Positions 1 through 11,134 of a stretch of 64,000 nt of DNA are shown here, piece after piece. The stretch is from Colletotrichum lupini. Lineage: Eukaryota; Ascomycota; Sordariomycetes; Glomerellales; Glomerellaceae. The position numbers and the translations under genes are program-made. Within the stretch, counting starts at the first letter, position 1, and each line of letters begins with the position of its first letter. Location: assembly GCF_023278565.1 (NCBI RefSeq), contig NC_064682.1, positions 3,038,001 through 3,102,000 of the forward strand. Direction: 5' to 3'. A model generated the notes under the pieces. It searched no databases and was not told where the DNA came from. It was given only the letters and a program-made list of their open reading frames with translations.

Positions 1-116
1 TCTGCGACTGCCTAAAACCAAAAGTTTGGATCCCAAGGCCTCACGAACATGACATTGTAACATCTCCATTCCGGCGGTGAGACGTGTGACTGTGAGCGGT
101 CACTCGAATGGGACCC

Positions 117-318
117 TGTCGGATTGGAAGTCCAATTCGACCGCGGCATACAGCCGACTGCGCAGGGGCCAATTAGGGGCCCTATTTACGATTATCGTAG
201 CTAGCCTAACCTACGGTTAGAACCTCCTTTTTATACCTACGTAGATATCTAGATAGTTTAATTAATCTCTTCGTTAACTACGGTTCGAACTAACTACTTT
301 ATAATAAGGATATTAATA
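117..318 (+). repeat. 5' LTR of copia A1
   Basis: It matches 6712-6913 over its whole length apart from C/T and G/A changes. The outer (left) end is nearly unmutated and begins TGTCGGATT. The inner end is heavily mutated: the expected terminal CCAACA reads TTAATA. Confidence 0.95.
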
Positions 319-3300
319 CTAATTAGTAATTAAATTCTATTATCGTAGATTAGTAAGGTATCTTACTACGCAAAAGAGATAACCTCTTAATACCGCACGG
401 GATAGGAGATTCGTACTAATTAACTTTACGGAAGTAGACGAAAAAGGGGGCGATTTTTAAATACCGTACGGAATTAAGTAATTATAGCCCTTTACTACTT
501 ACGAGAGGTCGACGTTTATTATGTTAAACTACGTTAATTAACGGAACCGCTTAAGCGACTAGTTTTTTACTATCGCCTTAAGTAGCCTTTTTACTAAATA
601 ACTTTTCCGCAGCCGGCCCGCGATTAGAAATTAACTAGTTAAATTAGTAAAAAGAAATACTTACGCAGCGACTACTTACCTAGTTAATTAGCGCAACGGG
701 CGAGCTCGATAGTACGGTATAAAAGAGCACCGCGCGATTAAAAAAAGGGATTTCTAAACGTAAATATTCTTAGTTAGCGTAGTAAGAAGCGTATAGGAGT
801 TATTAAGCTAAGAGATTTACGGTATATAGAAAAAGTCTACTACTACTAGGATCTTATAAGTACGACCTTAAGCTCGCGATTTAAACGACCTCCCCGTAGC
901 TCCCTTAACTACCCCCTAAGTATTATTTAGGAATATAGTATAGGGGACGGTCTAACGAGGGAGGAGGGGATTTAGAAATTACGGAGAGCACGAGGCTTAG
1001 GAGGCTAGAAGTATACGGAAAAGCGGAAATCGGTAACTAGTAAAGATCCCGAGACTAATTATTATATCGTCCTATAGTAATATAAACGTCTGCCGCTACT
1101 ATTAGAAAAAGGAACTACTAAAACCTACCTTTTTATACTAGATAAAAAGGAGGATCTTAATAGGTACGATAGCTAGCGATTTAGAAGGGTAGTAGTAATT
1201 ATTAGAGAGGGTAGAAACAAGAGTAGTAGCGAGACGGCGAGAGGAAGTAGGAATCTCTTAGACCCTAATAAATTTATTAAGTAACGAAAGTACGGATTTA
1301 TTATAACCGGCGCGCGGATTAAATATATCCCTATTAAGATTAAATACGCTAATAATTACTAATATAGGTATAAGCTAGGGTATAACCCTTAGCAAGTTAG
1401 AGTAAAGAAGGAGAGAGCGAAACCCGATCCTAAATAGAATCCTTATCTTTTATAAGTAGGTAAATATTAACCCGGATTATTAGGGGACGTAGATATATAA
1501 AATCGCGGATTAGTTTAACGGCGAGTAAATTAACGCGGTATTAATCTATTTAACTAAGGTCTATAAGAAAAAGGGGCTATAGGGGTAACCCCTATTTTAT
1601 AAGATCGTAGACGACCTTAGTTATTAGCTAGACGAATAGTTCGTAAGCGTAAGCTTAGGAATTATAAAAGCGGTTAATAGATTCTTCTATAGGCGAGGGG
1701 TACTACTAGCGTAATTATAATTACGAGAACTTTACGAAATCTTAGTAGCGACGATTATAGAGGAGGAATTCGTAATATGGACCTAGGTATAAGTTAATAG
1801 GGCGTATAATCGCTTTAACGAATTTAAAAAAAGGGTAAACGACCCAGATTTCCTTTTTATAATTACTAACGGTAATTTATCGTTATAGAAGGATATATAG
1901 AGGTAAAATATAGTACTAGAAGTATAATAATTAATAATTCTACCTATTTCGATTTATAGCTCGTCGCCGCTACTAATGCGAAATTTGGTGCTAATTAGCT
2001 AGTAGGAAAGGAGGTAGACTACCCGAAGTTATTAATAGTACGTAGCGACGCAGGGATCGTATATAGATACTAAAAATCTAGTAGTAAATACGAAGTAGTT
2101 TATAGACCTTAAAAAGATCTTTCTAAAAGAGAAATTGTACTCTGGGGGGAAGTATGAGGTTTTATAAGAAACCCTAACGATGTTTTATAATTATTACGAA
2201 AAAGTCGGAATTAGGGAATATTAGTATTATTTGGTAGTTAATATCGTACTCGTAGGCAAAGCCTCTAATTACTATTACGAAGCGGTGCGTAATCTCAATC
2301 GAAACGACTTTTTTAATATAATTAACATAATCCGAAGCCGCTTCGAGACTTATAATAAGAACCTAGAGCTCCTATTTAAGCTACGAGCGATTTTTTTTAT
2401 ATTTATAGCTAGGATAATAGAGGGTAAATCGCGAGTAGAAATCCTTAAAGAGCTTATTGATCGAATTAATAAGTTAGCAAAAACCTAGCTAAATAAGGGG
2501 ATTAACGAGCGGAAAGTCGGATATTTTTATACCGTAGTCTAGCGCGTTCTAGAGGCGAAAATAACTCTATACTAAGTACCCGAAGACTACGAGATGCTCT
2601 GCTCGAGGCTAAGATCTAGTTTTAATATTAAAGTAAAAATGCCGCGCTAAACCTACTTTTAGGTATACGACGGCCCTTATTAATAATATTAGGTTAACCG
2701 AACGTATAATAAGAAAGGAAAAGAAGCTAAGTACGGTAATCGCTAGTAAGGAATCTTAGATTTATTAAATAAGCAGAGATTTAACTCGCGAGTAGGGTAA
2801 TAAAAGAAGTAGTATTTTATTTATAAAAAGGATAGATATTAGTTAAGTAATTACTCCGAGGAAGAGCGTGCTAAATCGTACGAATAATATAGAAAATCGA
2901 GGGTAGTAGATAGCAAAACTAGCCCTTATCGATTTAACTAATTCCTCGTTATATATAAGGGTAGATCTGGGGGTACGGAACTTAGTGAAAGTAGCTAATT
3001 TAGCGGCCTAAAGTACCCGTACCCTATAGGAGATTCGGAAAATAAAGAAGATCTTACCCCCTATACTAACGAATTAGATTATAATAAAGTCGATAATATT
3101 AATTACTCTTTTTTTGCCCTGTTAGCCTTGGGAGGATATACGAAGCTAAATAAATAAAAGGTAGTAAAAGCCCTTAATAAGTAGGCTTTTATTTACGGAT
3201 AGTAAAAGAAGGTCCCTTAGATAACGGATACGGAGGTGGGTAAAAGGACGAATCTAATAGCGCAGAATTTTACTCTCTTAATATTTAAAAAAAAGAGATA
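319..3300 (+). pseudogene. RIP-destroyed gag region of copia A1
   Basis: This lies between the 5' LTR and the protease. It is full of stops in all frames. The longest surviving open piece is 2231-2488, with residues such as ASNYYYEAV and RFETYNKNLELLFK that resemble the gag-like part of fungal copia polyproteins (the recall is mine and moderate). The primer-binding site directly after the LTR (from 319) is too mutated to match to a tRNA. Relative to copy A2, a segment of roughly 570 bp is missing near 980, between short ATTTA-like matches, which suggests a deletion here rather than an insertion in A2. Confidence 0.75.
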
Positions 3301-3399
3301 GGGTACTAAGTAATTTTAGGAGTAGCTAGAGGGGTCCTTTTTATATTACCTAGATTACTCAAATACTAAGCTCGTATAGGTATTCTATGCGAACGAAAG

Positions 3400-6300
3400 G
3401 TACGGCCTAAATAATTTCTATAGGATTATCCTAGATACTAGGGCATTATAATAGTTAATAGGAGGAAAAGGGCAATTCTAGGCGCTATGAAAAATCGCAC
3501 TAGTAACGCTTAATACGTTAATAGTAAGTATTACGAGGATTAGCTTCGGCCTAGGCAAAGAAATCGTTACCCTAAGTACGGTAGAAATAGAGACGTACTT
3601 CGGAACGATAACTTTTTATATTCTACTCATTAATACCCTATTTCTCTTATATCTAAAAGATATAGATCGACTAGGTATTATATTCGATAATATAAAAAAT
3701 AGAATCTCTAGCCGTAAGTATTTCGAAATAGTCGAACGACGATAGGGGTACGCGTTTATAAGGCTTATTAATAATACGAAGTCGATTAATTACCTAACGG
3801 AAAGTAAGCTTAGATAACTATACTAGAGATTTAGCTACCCGTCGGTTACGAGGCTATATAACCTCCTAAAGCATTTGGGTAATGATAATATCGAAATAGG
3901 GGCGCTAGAGTAGTTAACGAAAGTATATTACTAATGCTAAATAAATGCGCAGCGCCTACGCAGATTTAAATTTAAATTGCGTAATAAGCTTAACTTTAAT
4001 TAAGAGATTATTATCGATATCTTTTACTTAAACAGTCGACCGGTCCTATATATAATCAACGAGGCTATATTATTCTAAGTAGGGTAATTCTTACGGGATC
4101 TATAAGTAAAAACAGTATAAGTAGCTCTACGAAAAAGCTAGATCGATATATACTAGGGACCGCTGGACGGTATTAAAACTAACGCTAGTACTAGTTTTAA
4201 GTTAGTAGAATTTAAGGAAAATGCGACGGCCTATAGTATATAGTTAAAAGTCGTGCCCGTCGAAGCGTATTATAGTATTAGAAAGGTAGAAAGGGCGCAC
4301 TAGTAGTTAAAAAGAGCGTTTAAAATTATTAAAGAGGAAAATCCCGATTTTGACGACGACGAATGCTTTTAGATAGTACTTAAATGCTATAACGATACTA
4401 TGGGGCCTAACGGGCTTATACCGACGCTTTTAGTATTTAGAGTATATTTAAGAACGACCTTAGCCTCGCTACTATCGCTAGACGTAAGCTAGCGAGCTTA
4501 AGTAGTTTAAAAAGTAATGCGGGCACTGCGCAAGGTAAGTATAAAAAAGTAAGTTAATAAAGTAATTGCTATGCGCAATGGGCCTAATATAGGGGTTAAT
4601 TTAAATATGCCCCTAAATTTAGATATACGAGTATAGCGTGAAATTATTTAATAATGGGCTGGGTTATATAAATTAATTTCTATTAACGAGCGTTCTTATA
4701 TAGTTGCGAGAGATCGCGACTAGTTATTCGAGGTATTAATTATAGTAGTTAGACTATATTATATAGATCCTATTGAGGTAATTTCTAGCTTATAAAAAGA
4801 AAAAGAGCTAGGGGAAGCTATATAACCCGCAGTAGAGGTATAGGAAATTATCCTTAACGAAATCGTCGTAATAGTACTAATAGACGACGAGGAAGAGGAA
4901 ATTGCTAAAAGGGTACTAATATATCGCGGGAGACTACGACGATAAGTACTAACGCGGTAACTTATTACTAGCGACGAGGTAATTAATACTTTTTATATAG
5001 TAAAAGAGAAAGCCGATTTCGAGCTAGTAGTTAAACTACGTAAGGAAGGCGTAATTATAACTATTAGAAAGCCGTATAAGGGATTAGATCTTATCGAAGT
5101 AGATACTCTGCGCGATCGAGGGGTCTATCGATTTATCTTTTACAATTTAGAAAAGTATATAAACCTCTATATATTTAAATCGTGAATGGTTTATAAAATT
5201 AAAGGAAAAAGAATACCCTAACCGTACGAAAAGTCTAGATACGTAATTTAGGGGTATAGCGACGTTAAAAAGGCGACGCTACTTATATAATCGCTTACTA
5301 TATAGCGCTATAGCTAATAATTAATAATAGTACTAATAGCATCGCTACGGAAAAAGGGATACGAGATTTGGAGCCGTAATATTACCTAGGTATATACCTA
5401 ATCGGCTATAGGGCTTATAAAGAAAATCCTAGCCTATTTACCGAAGGAAATAACTAGTAAGTATTTAGAAAGCACGATTATTAAAGTGCTTAAGCTACTA
5501 TATAGGCTCGTAGAATCGGGTACTTATTAGTAGGCTACTTATTACGATTTTTATATTAATTAACTATTAATAGTTACCTCTACGTACGACCCGTGCTTAC
5601 TAGTTACGGAGTACGAAGGCGACTAATTTAGGATCGTCGGAATGCAGACCGACGATATATTAGGCCTATCCGATATTAACTTTATAAAGAAAGAGGATAA
5701 GGAGCTTTAGAAAGCGGGCTTCGTAGCGAAGCTAAAAGAGGTTTTTATAATAAATACCCCCCTAGTATTTAATAATAGGATTTTTATAATCGAAGGGGAA
5801 ACTATCGTTTTTTAATAAAAGGGGTAGGGCGAGAAGATTAACCTCGTTAACCCGAACGTAACTAATATTAAAAAGCGGTATAAGGCTAAGCTTGTGCGAG
5901 GGGCATATATTACGAGTATTTATTAGCCCGAGGTAACTTTTAACTACGCTAGGGTAGCGTAAGCTATAGATTTAACCGAACGAGACGTCGAGGTACTTAA
6001 TAAGCGGCTTAAGTAGTAGTAAACGAATCTCGATCGAGGTCTTATTTACTACCCGATCGACTTTATAACTAGTAAGCTCTACGTCTTTGTTAATAGGTTA
6101 TTTGCGAATAATAACGACCTTATTTCGTAATTAGGGTATATTATTATCCTAGCTAATGAGAGTATAGGTAAGAGCGAATTTACTATATATAGTAATATAA
6201 TTTATTACTCGTTAATTAAAAATAAGCGGGTAATAAGAAGTATACTAGCGTTAGAGGTTTATAATATAATTAACGGCGTTAACCTCTCTTACGCGATTTT

Positions 6301-6600
6301 AACGACGCTAAGGAAGATTACTAATCGAATTAGCCTTTTATTTATTTTAACGGTTATTTATACCGATTCTTACTCGCTATACGAATGCCTCGTTAAATTA
6401 GGAACGATAAAGGAAAAGAGGTTTATAATCGATATTATAGCCCTTAAGTAATCGTATAAAAGGCGCGAGATACTCGAGATCTGTTAGATTAATAATAAAA
6501 ATAACCTCGCAGACGCTTTTATAAAAGTAGTACTAAATAAGGGATTAGAGTAATTCGTAAGTAGCGGAAAAGTTACTATACGAATAGAGGGATAGGTTAT
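3400..6600 (+). pseudogene. RIP-destroyed copia pol (PR-INT-RT-RH)
   Basis: Reading through stops shows, in order: a protease motif around 3425 (IILDT then G/A), a downstream stretch with DRLGI near 3670, the integrase zinc-binding start around 3825 (RFxxPSVTRLYNLL-like), integrase core text such as VPVEAYYSIRKVER near 4255, the RT start around 5200 (IKGK.xPYEKSRYVIxGY, then TxSLTIxRYS), the RT catalytic region near 5650 (QTDDILGLSD), and RNase H at about 6130-6560 (TDSYSLYECLVKL, then NNLADAFxK-like). The order fixes it as Ty1/copia. Stops come mostly from CAA/CAG-to-TAA/TAG and TGG-to-TAG/TGA changes, as RIP produces. Confidence 0.9.
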
Positions 6601-6692
6601 ATAAAAAGAATAGAGAAAAGGGAGAAAAGGAGACGACTTAGTAAACGGGCCCGAGGTCGAATTATACTTCTAACCGTAGCGGTTAAATTAAT

Positions 6693-6707
6693 AAAAAAAA
6701 GAGAAAG
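6693..6707 (+). other. Polypurine tract of copia A1
   Basis: A run of 15 purines, eight A then GAGAAAG, ends 4 bp before the 3' LTR, where the primer for plus-strand DNA synthesis is expected. The same tract is seen in reverse complement at 19691-19705 in copy A2. Confidence 0.8.
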
Positions 6708-6711
6708 TTAG

Positions 6712-6913
6712 TATTAGATTAGAAGTCTAATTCGACCGCGGTATATAGCCAACTGCGCAGGGGCTAATTAAGGGCCCTATTTACGATTATCGTAGCTAGC
6801 CTAACCTACGGTTAGAACCTCCTTTTTATACCTATGTAGATATCTAGATAGTTTAATTAATCTCTTCGTTAACTACGGTTCGAACTAACTACCCTGTAAT
6901 AGGGATACCAACA
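6712..6913 (+). repeat. 3' LTR of copia A1
   Basis: Its inner (left) end is RIP-mutated (TATTAGATT for TGTCGGATT). Its outer end is unmutated and finishes ATACCAACA, followed by the target duplication GACCC. Confidence 0.95.
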
Positions 6914-6918
6914 GACCC

Positions 6919-7171
6919 AGATGTAAGCCACGACTGACAGGTTTCAAACCTGAACAGTGAAGGCTCATCGTGGCAAGTAAGCAATGAAGGAAAAGTTTGT
7001 GTCTCATGGGAAAAGCTCGATGATACCACCCAACGAGTCGGAGAATTGAAGACTAATGTACGAGAAAGCTGCCGGTTACTAGATGCTGGCAATCCATACT
7101 GTTTCGCCTGTTTACTCGCCTGCTCGCTCTTATCCGAGATACTCCAACTCCATGATCATTCCTCCTCTGTA
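6919..7171. other. Short flank between copia A1 and gene A
   Basis: About 250 bp without a firm gene. Open frames on both strands run into the LTR. On the plus strand the translation from 6955 has a plausible coding look (VSWEKLDD, VGELKTNVRES) but no start or splice sites that I can defend, so it could be the edge of a gene broken by the insertion. Confidence 0.3.
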
Positions 7172-7780
7172 CTAAAAAGCCGGATCTTTGCCCTTCTCAA
7201 GCGCCACCGCCGTATCATGCATCTCCTCCAAGGCCATGTCAATGATGCGGGCCTGAATCGATTCCGCCTCCAGCGAGTCCTCCGTATCCTTCATCCAGCT
7301 TGCGGAAAGTTGCTGTGCCGCCTTGATTCGCGCCATATGAAGCCTGTAGGCTGACTTGGAGATCGTCATCTGGTCGTCTTCTTCGGCCTGCTTCTTCTTC
7401 TCGCGCTGGTTCTGCAGCTGGGCTTGCTCCTTGAGACGGCGGAGAGCGAGGGCTCGGGCGACAGTCTTGACAGCGTCGGTGCGCTTCTCGGGAGCGATGT
7501 TCTCGACGAGGTAGGTCGCGACTTCCTTGGCGGTGTTCTGAGGTTGCTTGTGGTGCTCTGCTTCGTGCTCCTCTTGTGGCGTGGGGAAGTAGAAGTGACG
7601 GCAGGAGATGGTTCGGCGCGGGATTTGAGATTGTTGGGTGTCGATATCCATGGGTAGAGTCGAAGATGCGCCCATCTCCGAGGGGGCTCTGGAAGCTGCC
7701 ATTGTACGCTCGCTCTCACTACCAGAGAAGGACATTTGCGAGTGAGTGTCGGGCCAAAGGAATGGGTCTTTGTCGTCCAT
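7172..7780 (-). CDS. Hypothetical 202-aa charged helical protein (gene A)
   Basis: An uninterrupted ATG-to-TAG frame of 202 codons. The first 60 residues are Ser/Thr/Gln-rich and probably disordered. The rest (about residues 80-200) is Ala/Glu/Lys/Gln-rich and predicted helical, with a coiled-coil-like stretch around RRLKEQAQLQNQREKKKQ. No signal peptide or membrane segment is seen. It is the first of a row of minus-strand genes, upstream of which lies gene B, also minus strand, but it shares neither the zinc finger nor the N-terminal module of the B-F family. I do not recognise the family; function unknown. Codon use looks normal and there is no RIP signature. Confidence 0.65.
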   Translation of the reverse strand: MDDKDPFLWPDTHSQMSFSGSESERTMAASRAPSEMGASSTLPMDIDTQQSQIPRRTISCRHFYFPTPQEEHEAEHHKQPQNTAKEVATYLVENIAPEKRTDAVKTVARALALRRLKEQAQLQNQREKKKQAEEDDQMTISKSAYRLHMARIKAAQQLSASWMKDTEDSLEAESIQARIIDMALEEMHDTAVALEKGKDPAF

Positions 7781-8173
7781 TGTTCTTACTTTGTTGACCC
7801 GGTATATTGGCGTAGCTTTGACTGTCGAAAATTCTTTGATTGAGAGAGATTGTTTCTGCGGTTTTTTCTTAGCTAAACCTTTTGTGAAAAGAAAGGGGTC
7901 ATGTCCTTGATATCTGCCTTTGCCGGGTGGTGCTGTCTAATAGGCACCGCCTTTGAGTGACTTGGTGAATAGGTCGAGGAAGGAGCCTATGACATATGAA
8001 CCCGTCCGCTCAGTCAAATCACGGTGTACAGACGACTCCGTCCCATAAAAGGAAGGCCATTAATCAAAGCGAGATCAAGAAGCATCGAGTAGTTCTCATT
8101 CAGTGCTCACTGGGGCCTTTCCATTGATACATCATGTGTTGTCTTGGTTCTCTTCAGAATTGTATGCATGGAA
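7781..8173. other. Intergenic region between genes A and B
   Basis: 393 bp that serve as upstream region of gene A and 3' flank of gene B. I see no further gene or repeat. Confidence 0.5.
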
Positions 8174-9097
8174 TCACTCCAAGTCCCTCTCGTCTCCGGT
8201 ATCCCCGCTCATAGTCTCATCAACCTCCTCAACCGCCTCTGCGTCTTCATCCTCTTCGCCACCATCACCCTGTTCGGCATTGTCCTGAGCTGCAAGAGCC
8301 GCCTCTGCAGCCAACTTCCTCTCCTTGCGGACATCCCCTGGTGTGGGAATGCCGTGCTTACTCTTCTTGTGCTGTTACGTTCATGTCAGCTTCTCATCTA
8401 AGGTCAATTGTGGTTGTGGCTTAGCTGAACTTACTCTGTAGAGAGTGCACGCAGAGGTGTACCTCTTCGCCTGATTGCAAACATCACACCCGTACATATC
8501 TTTGCCGCGCTTTCGGCCCCGGGGCTTCCCAGTCACGGCAGCTTTGCCTGTCTGGACGATTGCGCGAGTAAGGACAGCAGCTTGACTGGAGATAATTCCT
8601 CCTGTACCGATGGTGGAACTCATGTCAGTCTGAGGCTGGGCCGTGGCAACGTTGTTGCTGTTGTTAGAGCTGCACGGGGCGTCAGAGCGAATGCCGGTAA
8701 GGTCGAAGTTGTTGGGATCGAGTCCCATTCTGCGAAGACGCTCCTCGATCGAGACATCTTCATCTCCGTCGTCGGCGATGATATGGTAAGGCTCAGGAAA
8801 GGGGGAGAGGCCCTGCTCGAGGCGACCAGAGATGCGACCCCAAGCTGTCGTTGTACGTATAATCAGCGCATCGAGGCCGAGGTTTCTGGTGTCTTGTTCC
8901 ATGAGAATTGCCAGTGTGAGCTGTCGCTCGAAGGTTCTCGTTGCTCTGGGAAGCTCATAGTTCCCACGCTGAAATCGCTGCTGAATAAGTCGCAGTGCGG
9001 CCACGGTAGTATCACGAATACTGTTACGGGTTGCGCCGGTAGCGAGTTGCTGCATGTGAATTGCACGTGCGAGGTTAGTCTCCAGTTGAAATGACAT
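8174..9097 (-). CDS. Single-C2H2-finger protein with duplicated N-terminal module (gene B)
   Basis: Two exons, 8435-9097 and 8174-8371, joined over a 63-bp intron (GTAAGT donor, CTGAC branch, ACAG acceptor) in phase 0, give 286 aa. The start is the ATG for MSFQLETNLARA; the same M-S/T-F start is found in genes C and D. Residues 5-50 and 56-101 are two copies of a helical module, each ending in LP or FP. Residues 110-200 are Ser/Asn/Gln-rich with a basic KPRGRKRGK patch, a likely nuclear signal. C204, C207, H222 and H227 form a C2H2-like finger, with 14 residues between the second Cys and first His instead of the usual 12. The acidic tail is EED-rich. The intron falls exactly before H222. Probably nuclear and possibly DNA- or protein-binding; the role is unknown. 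Confidence 0.85.
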
Positions 9098-10549
9098 TGT
9101 TCTGGAATGTTCTGTTAGCTTAGATGGAAGATACAATTAGATTCAAAGAAAAGGGGACAGGGAAACATACGCGTTCGATTTGTTTTGTTGCGTAAACAAA
9201 AACGGCAGCCAGCAGGTAGATGGGTGGATGTGGAAATGGTAAGTTGACTGCTGGGCCCGTGAAGTAGGGTTTCTATGAGTAGACGGGAGCAAGCTCACAC
9301 CGCCTGACCATTAAAAAAGAAGGAAGGAGCGAGCCACAGGTGAAGATGTTGTGGAATAAACCAAAAGATTTGTGTTTATTCGCAAACTTCAGATGGCCAA
9401 CTCGGCCATTGTGGCTGGTCCGATGCTGGCCACACCTCATAGTTCTGGCTAATGAAAGGAGGCGAGAACCTGCTCTGTGACTCCCGAAAAGTAACGAATG
9501 ATACGAGGAGAATGATGGCGTATAAGGGAATTGAGACCCCTATGCGATCGACTATCTGTTCTTCCGCGCGCAGCCCTCTGTAAGCTTTCCAAGGCCTTTC
9601 GCATTCTTCTCAGTCTAGTATAACTTCTCCTTTGACTCGGAGAGGTTCCAGTGGTAGTATAACCTTGCCACATATCATCTGACGTAAGTAGTCGTAGAGG
9701 TTGCTGATATAAGTCTCCCATCTTGAACCCGAATTGTAGTTATTGTGGGAATCGTGGGGCGCACGAGCAATCTGGAGGCTATACTTGGAGGCGATTGATG
9801 TATTTGTCTACGAACCAGCCAAGGTTCTCACCGCACTTGAAGATTACATCCATGCTGTCATCATCGATGGGCCAATGTGCCTTCGGCGAAATCTATTCCA
9901 TTGCCGGACCGCACTGCTGTCCAAGAGGAACGTGAAGGACACGTTAGGCGCCCAGTGCTCCCTTGCTGCAGTCGTCTGTTTCTAACGGCTGAGCTTGCCG
10001 ACTGTTTCTAGATCTATTAGCACAGCTATCCTGGCGAGGTTGTAGTTTCGTAGGAGGGCCCGGGTCTGAAGTCCTAGCAGCGAAGGAACTTATGAGTACA
10101 CCCAGCGGCTTTCTTCGTTCATTATCAGAATCAAAAGTTACCTGTACATTGGGTCTTCCAGCAGAAAAGAGTGCAAGAAAGATGGATCAGAAACCGATCG
10201 TATACTGGCGTCTGGTAGGTGCAGTGGCCGTGCCAGCAACGTCTGGCAGGCCAGGAGTGAAAAATCAGAAGCTTGGGGATGCTGATGATTAATAGAATGG
10301 GTGGAGCCGAGAAATAGGGGTTATATCGGTATATGAACTTTTGATTGTCTCCCACTCTGAAAGTAGGGAAGCGGTGGTAGGGAGAAGAGATGCTTGAACT
10401 TTGGTACACTGGATGTGTTTCAATCTATATGTAAACTAGATAGCAACATCTTGAAGAAGGAGATCGGGTTGAATCAAATACAGTGCTAGACGTAGATAAA
10501 AGTGACCATACTCCCCATTTCTGCTAAAACGACACGAAACTACAACTCC
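9098..10549. other. Intergenic region between genes B and C, with a possible family relic
   Basis: About 1.45 kb. There is no intact gene. On the minus strand around 9450-9900, short frames resemble the family module, for example a YLRQMICGKVILP stretch comparable with the IRERLIRGECILP end of gene C module 2, but they are broken by stops and frame changes. The rest holds only short overlapping frames without codon bias. Confidence 0.35.
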
Positions 10550-11134
10550 TTACACCCCCTTTCCTTTATCTTTCCTTGCTCTCTTCTTCGTCTTGGGGGA
10601 AGGAGAGGAGTCGTCCTCCTCTCGTGGCCTTTTGCCCTTATTGATGGGATCGGAGTTAGGTAAGCCAGCCTTACGATCGTCTTCATCATACTCTTCATAC
10701 TCACCGTTGAGGATATTATCTGGAAACTCGCCGACGTCTGATTCAGCAGCAGGAAACGTTGGTCCAGTACCAAACAGGATGGAAACAGATGGATCGAGTC
10801 TACTGGCTCTCATGGTGCTTTGAGGAGAGGGAAGGATGCATTCGCCACGGATTAGGCGTTCTCGGATGCTGAGATAGACTTCCAAGACTGTCGCGACCAG
10901 AGTGTTCCAATCGAGGCCCGAGGTGGCACGTTTACCGAGCATAGGAAGAGTGAAGACTTCCTCAAAAATGTCAGCGTCAGCGTTGGGGAGGCTCGTGTTG
11001 CCCTCGAGAAGACGGCTGCTGACCCTCCAAAAGGCCAAGTCTGTTCTCAAGATGAGGTCCTTGGTAGTTGTAGTTTCTGGATTGTGCTCTCCCAAGATTG
11101 CGAGGGCAAACGCATTCTCGACAGCAAACGTCAT
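10550..11134 (-). CDS. Finger-less member of the module family (gene C)
   Basis: One exon, ATG to TAA, 194 aa. It starts MTFAVENAFALAIL, parallel to MSFQLETNLARAI in gene B. Two helical modules occupy residues 5-50 and 57-102. Module 1 (LAIL..., LILRTDLAFWRVSSRLLEG...SLP) is closest to module 2 of gene B, and module 2 (TLVATVLEVYLSIRERLIRG...ILP) is closest to module 1 of gene B. Residues 132-194 are acidic and then strongly basic (KTKKRARKDKGKG), a likely nuclear signal. No Cys/His finger follows and no downstream exon with HxxxxH is visible, so the finger has been lost or was never there. Function unknown; probably nuclear. Confidence 0.8.
   Translation of the reverse strand: MTFAVENAFALAILGEHNPETTTTKDLILRTDLAFWRVSSRLLEGNTSLPNADADIFEEVFTLPMLGKRATSGLDWNTLVATVLEVYLSIRERLIRGECILPSPQSTMRASRLDPSVSILFGTGPTFPAAESDVGEFPDNILNGEYEEYDEDDRKAGLPNSDPINKGKRPREEDDSSPSPKTKKRARKDKGKGV

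Larger units (their letters stand above)
117..6913 (+). mobile_element. Complete RIP-mutated Ty1/copia LTR retrotransposon (copy A1)
   Basis: A full-length element bounded by 202-bp LTRs and flanked by a 5-bp target duplication GACCC (112-116 and 6914-6918). The pol order, read through stops, is aspartic protease, integrase, reverse transcriptase, RNase H, which is the Ty1/copia order. The interior is saturated with CpA-to-TpA type changes on both strands while CpG remains common, so no long frame survives. Copy A2 (19485-26900) and the solo LTR at 12169-12371 belong to the same family. Compared with A2, this copy lacks about 570 bp of the gag region near 980. It is dead as an autonomous element. 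The family resembles the copia elements common in filamentous fungi; I give no family name. Confidence 0.95.

Noticed and set aside
2231..2488. 85-codon open frame as an independent gene
   Set aside because: It starts with TTG and is a surviving piece of the RIPed gag of copia A1.
1..6913. CRISPR array, bacterial operon or prophage
   Set aside because: No spaced repeats of that kind; introns, RIP and copia retrotransposons show a filamentous fungal nuclear genome.
7046..7797. Several plus-strand and alternative minus-strand frames over gene A
   Set aside because: They are shadows of the 202-codon gene; Arg/Ser-rich composition and lack of context argue against them.
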